A DNA stretch of 64,000 nucleotides from Pseudoalteromonas flavipulchra NCIMB 2033 = ATCC BAA-314 (GCA_000814665.1 JWIH01000021.1:62001-126000); one strand, 5' to 3'. Shown: positions 35,800-45,937, counted from the first letter of the stretch. Translations and numbers: made by a program. The notes: generated by a model not told the origin, from the sequence alone.

Positions 35800-38473
35800 A
35801 CACCTTTTTACACCGAAATGGAAACACCCAAAGGTTGACGTTCGCTCACAAGCAGTGGACAAGTTAGACTTAAGCAAAGACGCAACTTTACTACATACGC
35901 TAGCACTTGAGGACGAGTCTGCGCAGATCAGAAAAAAGGTACTTACTAAGGTAAATGACCTTGGTCTTTGGTGGAAAGTTTATAAGCAAGATAGCGAGCT
36001 AAAAGAGCTTGCTGAGCAGAAAATTTCGAGTGCGGTTATTAATCAAGACACCGCACTGCAGAGCAACATTCGTGAAGAATACATTGAACGCTATGCGCCA
36101 GCTAAAACACTTGAGAAAGTTGCGTTAATTGAAACCGATTTAGCAAATAAAGTTAAACTGCTTAAGCGCCTTGCGAACGCCACGTTAATCGAAAAATCGT
36201 TCAAAGAAGGTGATGAAGCACTTCAGATCGCTATGTTGGAACTGATTGCACAGCATTCACTTGAAAAGAGTGTCCTAAAAGCAGCCAAAGGTGAAGCGCT
36301 GACTTCTCTTAGTGGATCACTGGAACAGCAGCGATTAGCAAAAGAAATGCCTGCTCAAGTTGCTGAGCAAACGCGAGTTGTGCTTGCCAAGTTAAACGCG
36401 CTAAGAGATAAGCAAAACTATGAAACGGTGAACGCACAAGCACAGCAGTTATTTGCACAGTGGCAAAGCATTGAGCTTAAGTGGTTAGATGCTGAAACAG
36501 TAACTGCACTAGATGCAAAGTATCAACAAGTAGCAGATAAATTAAACCGTCATCTCAATGAGTTACAAGTTAAACATCAAGCGCAGCAAGCTGAGTTAAA
36601 GCAAAAGCAAAATGAAGCCCTAGAGGTCGCTGAATTAACTGCTGAACTTGAGGCCATTGAAAAATCGGTCGAAGTTGCATGTAAAGCACTAGACTTAGCC
36701 CCACACGATGCACTAGTTAAGCGTAGTGAAGTATTAAAAGGCAAAGTGTCTGCACCTCAATATGTCACTGTTGAAGCGCTTGGCGAGTTCACAAGAAAAC
36801 TGCAAAATATTGAGCGTGATCTTGCCGATTTACCCGCACTTATTGCTGCAAGTGAAACCTTCAATAATGCCTTAGCAGAGTTAAAGGCAGTTGAAGTACC
36901 AACTTCGTTAGAAGCGCTTGATACCCAAGTACAAGCACAAAAAGACTGCTATGTTACAGCGCGTAAAGCGTTAGATTCACTGCCTAAGGTATTGCATAAA
37001 TCAGCAAAAGCTGAGCTATCAGATGCAAGCCAAGCGTTTATGACAGCTATCGAGCCGCTGAAAAATGAGCAAGAAAAGGCACTCAAAATCGCGAAGAAGA
37101 AAGCACGCGATGTGCAACGACTAATTGATCAGGGTCGATTTAACGTGGCATTTGGTGTTTTTAATGGCTTTATTGAGCAGTTTGAGTTGCTTACGCCAAG
37201 CTACAAAAAGCAGCTTGAAAACCAGCATGAAAGCTTGTCTCAAGCATTAAAAGATCTTAAAGATTGGCAAAAGTATGCAGCTACACCTAAACGTGAAGAA
37301 TTGCTTACGGAGCTTGATATCAAACTGGCTGAGGAGTCGGTTGACCCTGTTAAGCGTGCTGAGGAAGTAAAATTACTTAGAACACGTTGGAACGAACTTG
37401 GTCATGTTGAAACGGAACAGGAAAAAGCGCAAGCAGCTCAATTTGATGAAAAAATCGAATTATTGTTTGTACCTTGTCGCGCTTACTTTGCGGAGCAAGA
37501 AGTACAGCGTGAGCAGGCAAAAATAGCGCGTGAAGCGGTGATTGAAGAAGTCAAAGCACTGCTTAGTAGTTTGGATAACGAGGGTATTGATTGGCGAGAA
37601 GTGGAAGCACAATTTAACCGCCTAGCCAAAGTGTGGAAAAATGCTGGCAATGTGGATGCCAAAGTCTATCAAAAGCTGAATTCGATTTACCGTGAGCACC
37701 ATCAAGCGGTTTACGAGAAACTTAAAGCCTTTCATCAAGCCAATGCCGTTGAAAAGGCTAAGTTAGTTGAAACTGCACAGCAGCAGCTAGAAGCTGAAGA
37801 TTTAGCTGCAGCTTGTGACTTACTGAAATCATTGCAAAAACAGTGGCAGCAAATTGGTTTTGCTGGTGCCAAACAAGAGCATACTCTGTGGAAAGCATTC
37901 CGTGCCCATAATGATGCCGTGTTTGAAAAGCGCAGCGCACAATATGCAGAGCAAAAAGCACAGGAGAAGTCACAAGAAGCCGAGCAGCGTCAGTTGCTTG
38001 CAGAGTTCGACAACAAGGTCATTGAAGCGGTCACTCAAAATGAACTGGCTGCCATTCGTGACGAACTCAATACATTTATTGTAGTACCAGGACTGAAGCA
38101 AGAAAAGAATCGTTTATTGTCACAAGTGAAGTCGAAATTAGATGATTTATTTTCTTCCCAGCGTCGTGAAAAGTTCAATGAACTGGTGGAAGCGGTAGAA
38201 GCTGACGGTGATATTCCTAGCTCTTGGTTGGGTAATAATAAAACCTCGCTAAACGCTGCTCAGTTGCTATTGAGACTTGAGATTTTAACGAATCAGTCAT
38301 CACCGGAAGCGTTGCAAAGCGAAAGAATGTCTGAGCAAGTCGCGATGCTGGATGCAAAACTGCAAGGTGAAGAAAGCAGCCTTGAGACTTACCTTATCGG
38401 TTATCTAGCTGAGGCTGACAAAGCCGATTTAGTGATGTCAAAAGGCAGGTTACTTGCTGTTTTGAACGCATAG
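35789..38473 (+). CDS. DUF349-domain coiled-coil protein
   Basis: About 894 residues, strongly helical, with several DUF349 repeats in the C-terminal two thirds (for example WNELGHVETEQEKAQ, WKNAGNVDAKVYQKLNSIYR and WQQIGFAGAKQEHTLWKAFR). The N-terminal 200 residues look like HEAT-type helical repeats. Such proteins are large cytoplasmic scaffolds of unknown role. ATG at 35789 or GTG at 35783 could be the start; both lie within the DUF1315 gene. A hairpin follows the stop. Confidence 0.85.
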   Translation: MIFKHLFTPKWKHPKVDVRSQAVDKLDLSKDATLLHTLALEDESAQIRKKVLTKVNDLGLWWKVYKQDSELKELAEQKISSAVINQDTALQSNIREEYIERYAPAKTLEKVALIETDLANKVKLLKRLANATLIEKSFKEGDEALQIAMLELIAQHSLEKSVLKAAKGEALTSLSGSLEQQRLAKEMPAQVAEQTRVVLAKLNALRDKQNYETVNAQAQQLFAQWQSIELKWLDAETVTALDAKYQQVADKLNRHLNELQVKHQAQQAELKQKQNEALEVAELTAELEAIEKSVEVACKALDLAPHDALVKRSEVLKGKVSAPQYVTVEALGEFTRKLQNIERDLADLPALIAASETFNNALAELKAVEVPTSLEALDTQVQAQKDCYVTARKALDSLPKVLHKSAKAELSDASQAFMTAIEPLKNEQEKALKIAKKKARDVQRLIDQGRFNVAFGVFNGFIEQFELLTPSYKKQLENQHESLSQALKDLKDWQKYAATPKREELLTELDIKLAEESVDPVKRAEEVKLLRTRWNELGHVETEQEKAQAAQFDEKIELLFVPCRAYFAEQEVQREQAKIAREAVIEEVKALLSSLDNEGIDWREVEAQFNRLAKVWKNAGNVDAKVYQKLNSIYREHHQAVYEKLKAFHQANAVEKAKLVETAQQQLEAEDLAAACDLLKSLQKQWQQIGFAGAKQEHTLWKAFRAHNDAVFEKRSAQYAEQKAQEKSQEAEQRQLLAEFDNKVIEAVTQNELAAIRDELNTFIVVPGLKQEKNRLLSQVKSKLDDLFSSQRREKFNELVEAVEADGDIPSSWLGNNKTSLNAAQLLLRLEILTNQSSPEALQSERMSEQVAMLDAKLQGEESSLETYLIGYLAEADKADLVMSKGRLLAVLNA

Positions 38474-38487
38474 TCATTATATACTTT

Positions 38488-38516
38488 GAGCCTACTCAGA
38501 ACACTCTGGGTAGGCT
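38488..38516 (+). terminator. Terminator-like hairpin after the DUF349 gene
   Basis: GAGCCTACTCAGA paired with TCTGGGTAGGCTT across a short loop, only 15 bases past the stop; T run short. Confidence 0.65.
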
Positions 38517-38664
38517 TCTATCGATGTAAACTTTATCCGCCTCTAACACCTCTTGAGCTCGGTTTGAATGCTAAAGTTAAGTGAAATCTGCTTAGTGGCT
38601 CTAGGTAGTTACACCACTTTGTCTTAATACTTTGCTCTAGTAACCAATAATAAGAAGAAAAATA

Positions 38665-39264
38665 ATGACCAACAAACTTTACCAATATCCACTTGCGCTT
38701 GCGTTTACCTTCAGCTTAGTTGCATGCTCGGTAGGTAATCTTAACGCTACTCATGGTGAAGACCTAAGCCATTTTGCTGGAAATATTAATGTGGCAAGTA
38801 GTCAAAGAGCCGGGAACTTATCCCTACAAAATGGCAATATTACGCTAGCTGAAGGGGCCAAAGTTAAATCTGCAGAAGTGACTAACGGTAATGTTCAGCT
38901 TGATAAGCATAGTGAAGCGCAGTCAATTAATATTGATAATGGTAATATTATGCTGATGGAAAAAGCGCACGTATATGGGAGCATTCAGGTTACCAATGGT
39001 AATATTGAGGTTGGTGAGTCGGTTCTAATTGAAGGAAACGTCATCAACACGAGCGGAGATATTACAATTGCTAGCGGCGCTACTATTTTAGGTGATGTGA
39101 TTTATCGTCAGGCAGGATATCTTGCTTCTAAGCTTGAGAAAGACATACCAACGCTTACAATTAGTGATGGTGCAAAGATTGTTGGCACTATCCAGCTTTA
39201 TCGTCCTATTCATATTGAACCTAAACATCTACAAAGTCAGATCACTTACCACTATAAACAGTAA
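38665..39264 (+). CDS. Bactofilin-like beta-helix lipoprotein
   Basis: A 199-residue lipoprotein (signal peptide, lipobox SLVACSV). The mature part is built of short repeats with NGNI/SGDI turns (LQNGNITL, VTNGNVQL, IDNGNIML, VTNGNIEV, NTSGDITI), each about 16-20 residues, as in polymer-forming beta-helix (bactofilin/DUF583) domains. It is therefore predicted to fold as a small right-handed beta-helix at the envelope. No polymerisation partner is nearby. Ribosome site AAGAAGAAA is weak. Confidence 0.72.
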   Translation: MTNKLYQYPLALAFTFSLVACSVGNLNATHGEDLSHFAGNINVASSQRAGNLSLQNGNITLAEGAKVKSAEVTNGNVQLDKHSEAQSINIDNGNIMLMEKAHVYGSIQVTNGNIEVGESVLIEGNVINTSGDITIASGATILGDVIYRQAGYLASKLEKDIPTLTISDGAKIVGTIQLYRPIHIEPKHLQSQITYHYKQ

Positions 39265-39279
39265 GCTGCATGAGAGTAA

Positions 39280-39300
39280 AGTGAGCGCAATACGCTCACT
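39280..39300. terminator. Bidirectional terminator between convergent genes
   Basis: AGTGAGCG-CAATA-CGCTCACT hairpin, extendable outward with AGAGTAA/CTTACTT-like arms, between the lipoprotein gene and azoR. Confidence 0.7.
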
Positions 39301-39307
39301 TGTGCTC

Positions 39308-39970
39308 TTACTTAGCGCTAAGTATTTGTGCTAGTTTGTGCACATCATCAATAGCACGTTGTTTTGAGCGCTTATGCCTGTCGTCGCCAAACTCTTGATA
39401 CTCAGATGCGATTTCATAAAACGTTTCAGCACCTAAATATGGAGCCAACTGCTCGATATGGCTACTTAGGTGATTCAAATGATATTGTGACTCACCTTTT
39501 TTAAATGCAAATTCTCCCCAAGATGCCAGTAATACGAGAGTTTTACCTGATAAAATTGGCTCCAGTGGTTTATCACCTCGTGCTAAATCAAAGCTGAAGG
39601 TTTTATTTACTCGGATCGCCAGATCAAACCAAGCCTTTAGCACTGCAGGCATGCCGTAGTTATACATAGGGCTTGCGATCACGATAATATCGGCATTGGT
39701 CACTTCTTTGATAATTTCGTCAGACTCAGCGAGTACTAAGCGTTGCTCTTCGCTCAATACTCCTTTTGCAAATGCAGCCGCTATAAATGCTTCATCGATG
39801 AATGCAGGTTGTTTCACGGAGAGGTCGCGATGGGTGATTTCTACTTCATGTATGCAGCTGCTAAATTTTGTCAAAAATTGCTCACCTAACATCCGACTAA
39901 TTGACTGATGTTGCGAACTTGTCTCACTATACTTTCTTGCGCTACTACTTATATATATAATGTTTTTCAT
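39308..39970 (-). CDS. azoR: FMN-dependent NADH-azoreductase
   Basis: A 220-residue flavodoxin-fold protein of the AzoR/NQO family that reduces quinones and azo compounds with NADH. SPMYNYGMPAVLKAWFDLAI is the FMN-binding core, and VNKTFSFD and LLASWGEF follow as in AzoR. It is transcribed divergently from a LysR-family regulator 107 bases away, which probably controls it. Confidence 0.85.
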   Translation of the reverse strand: MKNIIYISSSARKYSETSSQHQSISRMLGEQFLTKFSSCIHEVEITHRDLSVKQPAFIDEAFIAAAFAKGVLSEEQRLVLAESDEIIKEVTNADIIVIASPMYNYGMPAVLKAWFDLAIRVNKTFSFDLARGDKPLEPILSGKTLVLLASWGEFAFKKGESQYHLNHLSSHIEQLAPYLGAETFYEIASEYQEFGDDRHKRSKQRAIDDVHKLAQILSAK

Positions 39971-40077
39971 GGCTTTTCTCCAGTTATGTCCTGTGTTTTA
40001 TTCTGTGCTTACGTAAGCAATGTGACAACTGAGAAGAATCCACTTATAGATGAGATATACTAACTTATAGGTTTGTT

Positions 40078-40965
40078 ATGTTCACACATTTACCGTCTTT
40101 GAATAATATAAAAACCTTTGCGGTTGCCGCGCACTACTTAAGTTTTAAAGATGCAGCGCAGGTACTTAATGTCACCCCTACGGCGGTGTCGCATCAGATA
40201 AAGTCGCTGGAATCACAGTTAAGGGTTCAGCTTTTTGAGCGCAAAACACGAGCAGTGCAATTAACATTACAAGGACAGGCACTGGCAAAGGTGTGTATTG
40301 ATTCACTCAATATGCTTGATAATGCGTTTATTGAGTTTACTGAGCAAAAGAACGATTTGCTTATTTCATGTTGTAATTCATTTGCTGCACTTTGGCTTGC
40401 TCCGAATATGGCTGCCATTAATCATGCTTTCCCAAACCAAACCGTCACAATATGCGCGAGCGATCAACTCATTGATTTAAACAAAGAGAAACATATTGAT
40501 ATCGCCCTGCGTTATGGCAAAGCGGATCCGAATTCTAATGAAACTCATCTTATTACCGAGAAAATAGGGCTTTATGCTAGTCCAAATTATCGGGTGCCAG
40601 ACCACGGTAAACCTGTACTATTTCTCACCCATTGGCAAGACGAAACAGGGCTTGAAAATATTCCTTGGCAAGCGCACATTGACGAAAGTCATTATGACTT
40701 GCGTTATTTTGAGCAAGAACACTTTGTCTTGCAGGCGGCTGTGGCCGGGCAAGGGCTGGCACTATTGAGCGATGTATTAGCAGAGTCAGCAGTAATACAG
40801 GGGTGGTTAAGTAAAAGCCCAACAATGGAGGAATTTTCAGGCTATGGCTATTGGCTTAGGCAAACGACTTATCGCAAGAGTTCGGCGATTGTTCACCATT
40901 TTACCATTTGGCTGGCAAGCGCGTTACAAAATATCAAGGCCAACAAAGATAAGGACATAAGATAA
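40078..40965 (+). CDS. LysR-family transcriptional regulator
   Basis: A 295-residue LTTR. The N-terminal winged helix (NIKTFAVAAHYLSFKDAAQV through LFERKTRAVQLT) is of the GcvA-like subgroup (TPTAVSHQIKSLE), followed by the periplasmic-binding-protein-like effector domain. Divergent from azoR with the shared intergenic region 39971-40077 as likely operator; effector unknown. Confidence 0.9.
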   Translation: MFTHLPSLNNIKTFAVAAHYLSFKDAAQVLNVTPTAVSHQIKSLESQLRVQLFERKTRAVQLTLQGQALAKVCIDSLNMLDNAFIEFTEQKNDLLISCCNSFAALWLAPNMAAINHAFPNQTVTICASDQLIDLNKEKHIDIALRYGKADPNSNETHLITEKIGLYASPNYRVPDHGKPVLFLTHWQDETGLENIPWQAHIDESHYDLRYFEQEHFVLQAAVAGQGLALLSDVLAESAVIQGWLSKSPTMEEFSGYGYWLRQTTYRKSSAIVHHFTIWLASALQNIKANKDKDIR

Positions 40966-41084
40966 AAAGATAAAGGACAGGCACTTTTATCAATGAGCAA
41001 ATAAGCCGTTTTTTAATATTGATCTATACTTTTGTGGAACTTAAGTCCTTATTCGAGAAGTGTTTATTACTAGGTGGTGATGTG

Positions 41085-41888
41085 ATGATCAAAATCCTGC
41101 TGATGAGTCTCATTTTATTTCCCGCTTTATGTTTGAGTGGTGATTATACCTTCGCCTTTGTGCCGCAGCAGTCTGCAAATAAGTTAGCCAAAAATTGGCA
41201 ACCTATTCTCGATTATCTCAGTGATAAAACCGGAGATAACTACACATTTAAAACCGCTAAAGATATACCAACCTTTGAAGCTAGGGTACTGCAGCAAGAG
41301 TATGATGTGGCATACATGAATCCCTATCACTTTGTTGTATTTAATGAGCGGGTAGGTTATCAAGCTATCGCCAAGCAAAGAGATAAAATGATAAAAGGGA
41401 TCATCGTGGTTAAAAAAGGAGCGGGTATTACTGACTTATCGCAATTACGAGGAGAAACGCTTGCTTTTCCGGCTCCTGCTGCATTCGCTGCGAGCATTTT
41501 GCCCCGAGGGGAATTGGCGAAGCAAGGTATTGAATTTACGGCAAGATATGTATCTTCCCATGACTCAGTTTATCTCAACGTGTCGAGAGGATTTGTCAAA
41601 GCGGGGGGCGGTGTCATGCGTACTTTCAACAACGCCGATCCTAAAACTAAATCACAACTCGACATTCTCTGGACGACAAAAGGTTATACACCACATGCAT
41701 TTGCTGTAAAAAGAGCAATGCCAGAAGATGCAAGGCAAAGATTAGTAGCGGCGTTGACCTCTCTTGAACTGACTGAAGAGGGAATGAGGCTACTCGAAGC
41801 GGTGAATTTCAAGGGCATTATGGCAGCGTCGAACGAGGACTGGCAAGACGTAAAAGCGTTAGGACTAGAAACCTTGGTTGGCAAATAG
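41085..41888 (+). CDS. PhnD-like periplasmic substrate-binding protein
   Basis: A 267-residue protein with signal peptide (MIKILLMSLILFPALCLSG) and a PBP-II fold of the phosphate/phosphonate type (PhnD/TauA-like): FAFVPQQSANKLAKNWQPI, YDVAYMNPYHFVVFNE and LAFPAPAAFAASILPRGEL. No ABC permease or ATPase genes are near; instead a sensor kinase gene starts 8 bases after the stop. It is more likely a ligand sensor for that kinase than a transport component. AGGTGGTG precedes the ATG. Confidence 0.82.
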   Translation: MIKILLMSLILFPALCLSGDYTFAFVPQQSANKLAKNWQPILDYLSDKTGDNYTFKTAKDIPTFEARVLQQEYDVAYMNPYHFVVFNERVGYQAIAKQRDKMIKGIIVVKKGAGITDLSQLRGETLAFPAPAAFAASILPRGELAKQGIEFTARYVSSHDSVYLNVSRGFVKAGGGVMRTFNNADPKTKSQLDILWTTKGYTPHAFAVKRAMPEDARQRLVAALTSLELTEEGMRLLEAVNFKGIMAASNEDWQDVKALGLETLVGK

Positions 41889-41895
41889 TACTGGG

Positions 41896-43533
41896 ATGAT
41901 TAAGAAGCGCCACGACGGAATGAAAAGGCTATCGTTAAGACTCAAAACCATGATTGGCACCGCTATTATTGAAGCTGTGCTGTTGAGTGCGCTCATATTT
42001 GTGGTGATTGATTTTATGATGGAGTCCGCAAATGACGCCATGAATAAACGCGCAACCACGACTGCACGTTTGTTTGCGAGCGCGACCAAAGATGCTGTGC
42101 TGTCGTACGATTTAGCCACGCTAGATGCTTTTACCAATGAGTTATTAAGCAACCCAGATATCCTTTACGTTAAAGTGAGCGATGGTGAAAGCCAAACACT
42201 TTCCTTTGCTGGAAACGAGCGCTTTAAAACGCGCACATTTGAAGATGATACGTTAGTTGCGAAAGTCACGGACGGTATTTTTGATATTCATGCTGATATT
42301 GTTGAGGGAGGGACACTATTTGGCACTATTCAGATAGGCATAGATATTGGCACCATAAATCGAACGATGTCAGAAGTAAAACGCTGGACGGTTTCTATCG
42401 CGCTGTTTGAAATGGCGTTAGTTGCTATTTTCTCTTATTTTCTGGGGATATATCTCACAACCAACCTGTATATATTGAAAAGCCAAGCTAAATTTATCGC
42501 TCGTAATGTCAAAAAAGGCGTATTTGATTTCAAATGGAAACCAATACAGAGTAAAGATGAGTTACAAGAACTGTCTTTAGCGTTTGATGAACTATCACAA
42601 ACTTTAGCCGAAGAGCATGAGCGTCGAGAACGATATAAGCATGATTTGATTGAGCTAAATAAACACTTAGAAGAACTGGTGGCACAGAGAACGGAAAAAC
42701 TGAACCAGAAAAATCAGCAGCTTGAGGCTACGAATAGAGAGCTTGAAGCCGCGCAGCAACAGCTTGTTCACTCAGAAAAAATGGCCTCTGTGGGTAAATT
42801 GGCTGCGGGAGTTGCCCATGAAATAAATAATCCGCTCGGTTTTGTGATGAGTAACCTTGATGTGATGCGTCACTATCATGGCGATTATGCTGAGCTTGCA
42901 AAGCGTGCGGTTCAGCTTGGACTTGAACCTGGTGAACGTCATGCGTTCAATCAATTTGTTAAAGACAAAGACTTTGCTTTTATTAATAGCGATTGTACTG
43001 AACTGATTGATGAGTCGATGACTGGGCTACAAAGAGTTTCTGCGATTGTGAACGACCTCAAGCAGTTTTCAAGAGCTGATACTATTCAATTGCAACCTTG
43101 CGATATTAATGCATGCATAAAGACAACGTTAAATCTGGTTGAGAGTAAGCTCAAATATCATGCGAACGTGATCACACAGTTAGGCGAAGTCCCTCAAGTG
43201 CTGGGGAACCAAGGCAAGCTAATTCAAGTAATGACAAACTTACTCATCAATGCAGCGCAGGCTTTAAAGAGTGAAGGAGAGATTAAGGTAACAACGTATT
43301 TGGAAAATGGCAGTGTTGCGATCAGTGTGCAAGACAGTGGCGTTGGGATCCCCAAGGAGATCATTGATAAGATATTTGACCCGTTTTTTACTACAAAGCC
43401 TGTCGGTAAAGGCACAGGGCTCGGGCTCTCCATTAGCTACGATATAATCAAAGAGCATGGCGGAGAGTTATTGGTTGAGAGTGAAGAGGGCATTGGGACA
43501 TGTTTTACTATTTTATTGCCGCCGTGCAAGTAA
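41896..43533 (+). CDS. Membrane sensor histidine kinase
   Basis: About 546 residues. TM1 (residues ~15-40) and TM2 (~170-190) enclose a periplasmic sensor domain; a HAMP-like segment and coiled coil ([20 protein letters not shown]) lead to the kinase. The phospho-His is in [13 protein letters not shown] (HisKA, NtrB/AtoS type), and the ATP site shows DSGVGIP and [14 protein letters not shown]. It follows the PhnD-like gene by 8 bases, suggesting a binding-protein-assisted sensor. No response regulator is adjacent. The start could also be the ATG at 41920. Confidence 0.87.
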   Translation: MIKKRHDGMKRLSLRLKTMIGTAIIEAVLLSALIFVVIDFMMESANDAMNKRATTTARLFASATKDAVLSYDLATLDAFTNELLSNPDILYVKVSDGESQTLSFAGNERFKTRTFEDDTLVAKVTDGIFDIHADIVEGGTLFGTIQIGIDIGTINRTMSEVKRWTVSIALFEMALVAIFSYFLGIYLTTNLYILKSQAKFIARNVKKGVFDFKWKPIQSKDELQELSLAFDELSQTLAEEHERRERYKHDLIELNKHLEELVAQRTEKLNQKNQQLEATNRELEAAQQQLVHSEKMASVGKLAAGVAHEINNPLGFVMSNLDVMRHYHGDYAELAKRAVQLGLEPGERHAFNQFVKDKDFAFINSDCTELIDESMTGLQRVSAIVNDLKQFSRADTIQLQPCDINACIKTTLNLVESKLKYHANVITQLGEVPQVLGNQGKLIQVMTNLLINAAQALKSEGEIKVTTYLENGSVAISVQDSGVGIPKEIIDKIFDPFFTTKPVGKGTGLGLSISYDIIKEHGGELLVESEEGIGTCFTILLPPCK

Positions 43534-43629
43534 GAAATTGGGTGATTTTATTTGGAGGGTAAGCGGTGTGTTACTATGGGTTGGGTCAAGACCTGTTACA
43601 CCTTGAAGCGCTAGTTGCTTTTGCCAAAT

Positions 43630-44001
43630 TTATTCATTGACGACAAACACGCGAATACGATGTTTATCTGGGTCTAATACGATAAAACTATCGCCATATA
43701 CCTCGGCTTGCGGGACCTGAGCAAACTCAATATCTAGTAACTTCCATGTATCGTATAAAGCAAAAAACGCCTTTTGGCTTGGTTGCATAATAGAGATTTC
43801 AGTACCGCCCCCGGTAATGCGACTTGGTGGTGTAAGGGCTGTGTTTTGTTTAAGTGCAATGGAGATGTTGTTTGCACACTTCATAGAAACAAAAGTTGGA
43901 GAAAGCTTTACAGTCTCACATTGGAATAGCCGTCTATAGAACGCTTCGCTAAGCTTGATATCGCTTACATATAACACCAAAGAATCAACGGTGACCATCA
44001 T
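43630..44001 (-). CDS. VOC-family (glyoxalase-like) protein
   Basis: A 123-residue vicinal-oxygen-chelate protein: LVLYVSDIKLSEAFYRRLF and GDSFIVLDPDKHRIRVF are the two beta-alpha-beta-beta-beta halves. Metal-binding residues are weak: the first expected His is replaced (VDSLVLYV), so it may be a binding or resistance protein rather than an enzyme. Stands alone. Confidence 0.8.
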   Translation of the reverse strand: MMVTVDSLVLYVSDIKLSEAFYRRLFQCETVKLSPTFVSMKCANNISIALKQNTALTPPSRITGGGTEISIMQPSQKAFFALYDTWKLLDIEFAQVPQAEVYGDSFIVLDPDKHRIRVFVVNE

Positions 44002-44232
44002 GGAATTCCATCATTTTTTAAAAAGTTGCAGCTACGATACTCTCTCGGTGTGTCAGTTACTGTCAGTAGCTTTAGCCTAGAGGAAGAGGCTCTAGTTATG
44101 GTGAGTAGATAGCTTGTTTAAAAATAACCGGCGATCGTGTGAAAACGGATCACTCAGTTGTTGGTATCTGCTACTCGAAAGTCGCTCGGATGCCATTGCG
44201 AATTGACACTGACACCCTCGGAATTTGGTATT

Positions 44233-44478
44233 TAACCTGAGGTTTGGATAAGGAATGTTCCAACTCATTGTTGCTAAAGCACAACTTAGTTTTCTCCTTG
44301 TCTAGCCAGAGAGTTTTAGGGAAAACACCGCTTCCGCGTCCTGCTCTCGCTAAGGTACCTACATCCTGTAGGCAAGGCGAATTTACGCATCAATAGCTGG
44401 CTATTGATGCGTAAATTCAACGCAGTTAGCGCTAAAACTGGCTGCTAGAAAGGCATTAATTATCCGCAGCTCAGGTTA
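44233..44478. repeat. MITE-like palindromic element with terminal inverted repeats
   Basis: A 246-base non-coding unit. Ends are TAACCTGAG and CTCAGGTTA, extended inward by GGATAAGGAATG against CATTAATTATCC, and by CCTTGTCTAGCCAGAGAGTTTTAG against CTAAAACTGGCTGCTAGAAAGG. Inside are a perfect 19-bp palindrome arm pair (44379-44397 with 44400-44418, loop TG) and the hairpin CCTACA-TCC-TGTAGG (44358-44372). ATTT flanks both ends and may be a target duplication. The right end touches the stop codon of the next gene. Confidence 0.7.
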
Positions 44479-44479
44479 T

Positions 44480-44998
44480 TTATTTGTTGTTTTGAGTAAA
44501 GCTCATCAGCCAATTAATATCCCATGTCTCACCGTCATCTACCGAGAAAGCTTGTTCCCACTTTGGCTTGTCCGGGGTGGTAGCATCCCATCTAAACCTG
44601 ACTTTTGTAAGTCTGCCACCAAGTAACTCCTCTGCGTAAAAGAGGCCGATGTGATTTTGAAAGAACCCCACGACTGGAACACTGATTTGATCCGCAAAGC
44701 GGCCATCAAGCCACCAAATAGTCCATAGCTTACTGTTGGGATTGAATGAGCGGATAGCCGCTGCTCGAAATGAGGCGTCAGGAAAGTGCAGCAGGTTATC
44801 TTCTATATTCCCATATCCGCCGAGGATTTTGCGAGTTGTTGACTCCGCTGAAAATTCGACCCAAGGTGAGTTGCTATCCAGTAGATTGTGACGTCGTCGA
44901 TGGGTAACTTTCCAGCAACCAATTGCAAAATCAAAATCATTTATTCCCGCAGAGTCGGACTTAATAAGGTCGTTACTTTGTTTCGTCGTTATGGTCAT
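44480..44998 (-). CDS. DUF1579-like protein
   Basis: A 172-residue soluble protein with FDFAIGCWKVTHRRRHNLLD near the N-terminus and RSFNPNSKLWTIWWLDGRF in the middle, which resemble the lipocalin-like DUF1579 family; KVRFRWDATTPDKPKWEQAFS is the later barrel strand. Function unknown. It is divergent from a WYL regulator, which may control it. The stop codon coincides with the end of the palindromic element at 44478. Confidence 0.72.
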   Translation of the reverse strand: MTITTKQSNDLIKSDSAGINDFDFAIGCWKVTHRRRHNLLDSNSPWVEFSAESTTRKILGGYGNIEDNLLHFPDASFRAAAIRSFNPNSKLWTIWWLDGRFADQISVPVVGFFQNHIGLFYAEELLGGRLTKVRFRWDATTPDKPKWEQAFSVDDGETWDINWLMSFTQNNK

Positions 44999-45104
44999 TA
45001 TGTATCTCCTATTTGTGGAAAATTTGATCTGAAAGTTTCGTTCACTTAATTGCTAGTCATGTTAGTCTACTTATATAGCTGCCATTTTGTGTCACATTTA
45101 GAGT

Positions 45105-45842
45105 ATGAAAAGAACCACCTCATCAGGTCATTTAGCAAGGCTTGATAAACTCGAGAGCATGTTAAAGTCGGAAGATTTTTTAACGGTGCGTGCCCTGTCT
45201 CATGCTTTGCACGTATCAACACGAACTTTATATCGAGACATTAATATCTTGAGAGATAGAGGGCTTCCCATCGATGCTGATAAAGGTAAGGGAGGTGGTG
45301 TTAGATTGCATCGTAGTTGGGGAGTGGGGAAACTCAGCTTAACAGAAGAAGAGGCGGTGGATTTATTACTGAGCCTTGCAATGTCAGATAGACTAAATTC
45401 GCCGCTGTTTTTGGAGAGTTTGCAATCTATAAAATATAAATTGTTGGCGCTGTTAAGTACTGATCAAAAGCGAAAGATAGAGAATCTGCGTAGTCGGGTA
45501 CTCATAGGCAGCTCTGCATCGCCCTCGGTACATGCGTCCTATGAGCAATCAGACGTGCCAATTTGCAGCGCACTGAAGCAGGCCTTCATCTCTAAGTTAT
45601 GCTTGGAAGTAAGCTATGAAGATGAAAATAAAAGAGAGACGCATAGAGTCATAGAGCCCCATTATTTGTATTTTAATACGCCTGTTTGGTACATATTTGC
45701 TTGGGATCATTTACGGATGGATTTTCGCGTATTTCGTGTGGATAGAATGAAGCGGTCATTCGCGTTGTCAGCGCGTTTTGAGCTCAGACCAAAACAGGAG
45801 TTTGAGCATTTAATCGAGACAGATAGTCCCATATCACTTTAA
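45105..45842 (+). CDS. WYL-domain transcriptional regulator (YafY-like)
   Basis: A 245-residue HTH-WYL protein. The winged helix is RLDKLESMLKSEDFLTVRAL through STRTLYRDINILRDRGLPID; the WYL domain includes HRVIEPHYLYFNTPVWYIF and FRVFRVDRMK. Such proteins sense ligands such as nucleotides or stress products and often regulate a divergent gene, here the DUF1579 gene. Confidence 0.88.
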   Translation: MKRTTSSGHLARLDKLESMLKSEDFLTVRALSHALHVSTRTLYRDINILRDRGLPIDADKGKGGGVRLHRSWGVGKLSLTEEEAVDLLLSLAMSDRLNSPLFLESLQSIKYKLLALLSTDQKRKIENLRSRVLIGSSASPSVHASYEQSDVPICSALKQAFISKLCLEVSYEDENKRETHRVIEPHYLYFNTPVWYIFAWDHLRMDFRVFRVDRMKRSFALSARFELRPKQEFEHLIETDSPISL

Positions 45843-45937
45843 CTTCATGTTATTAACGCTTACAGTAATCTCGCACACTGTCTAACGGTGTGTAGAGCAA
45901 AGTGAAACTGGTGTTTTTAACAAAAAGGAAAGGTTGT

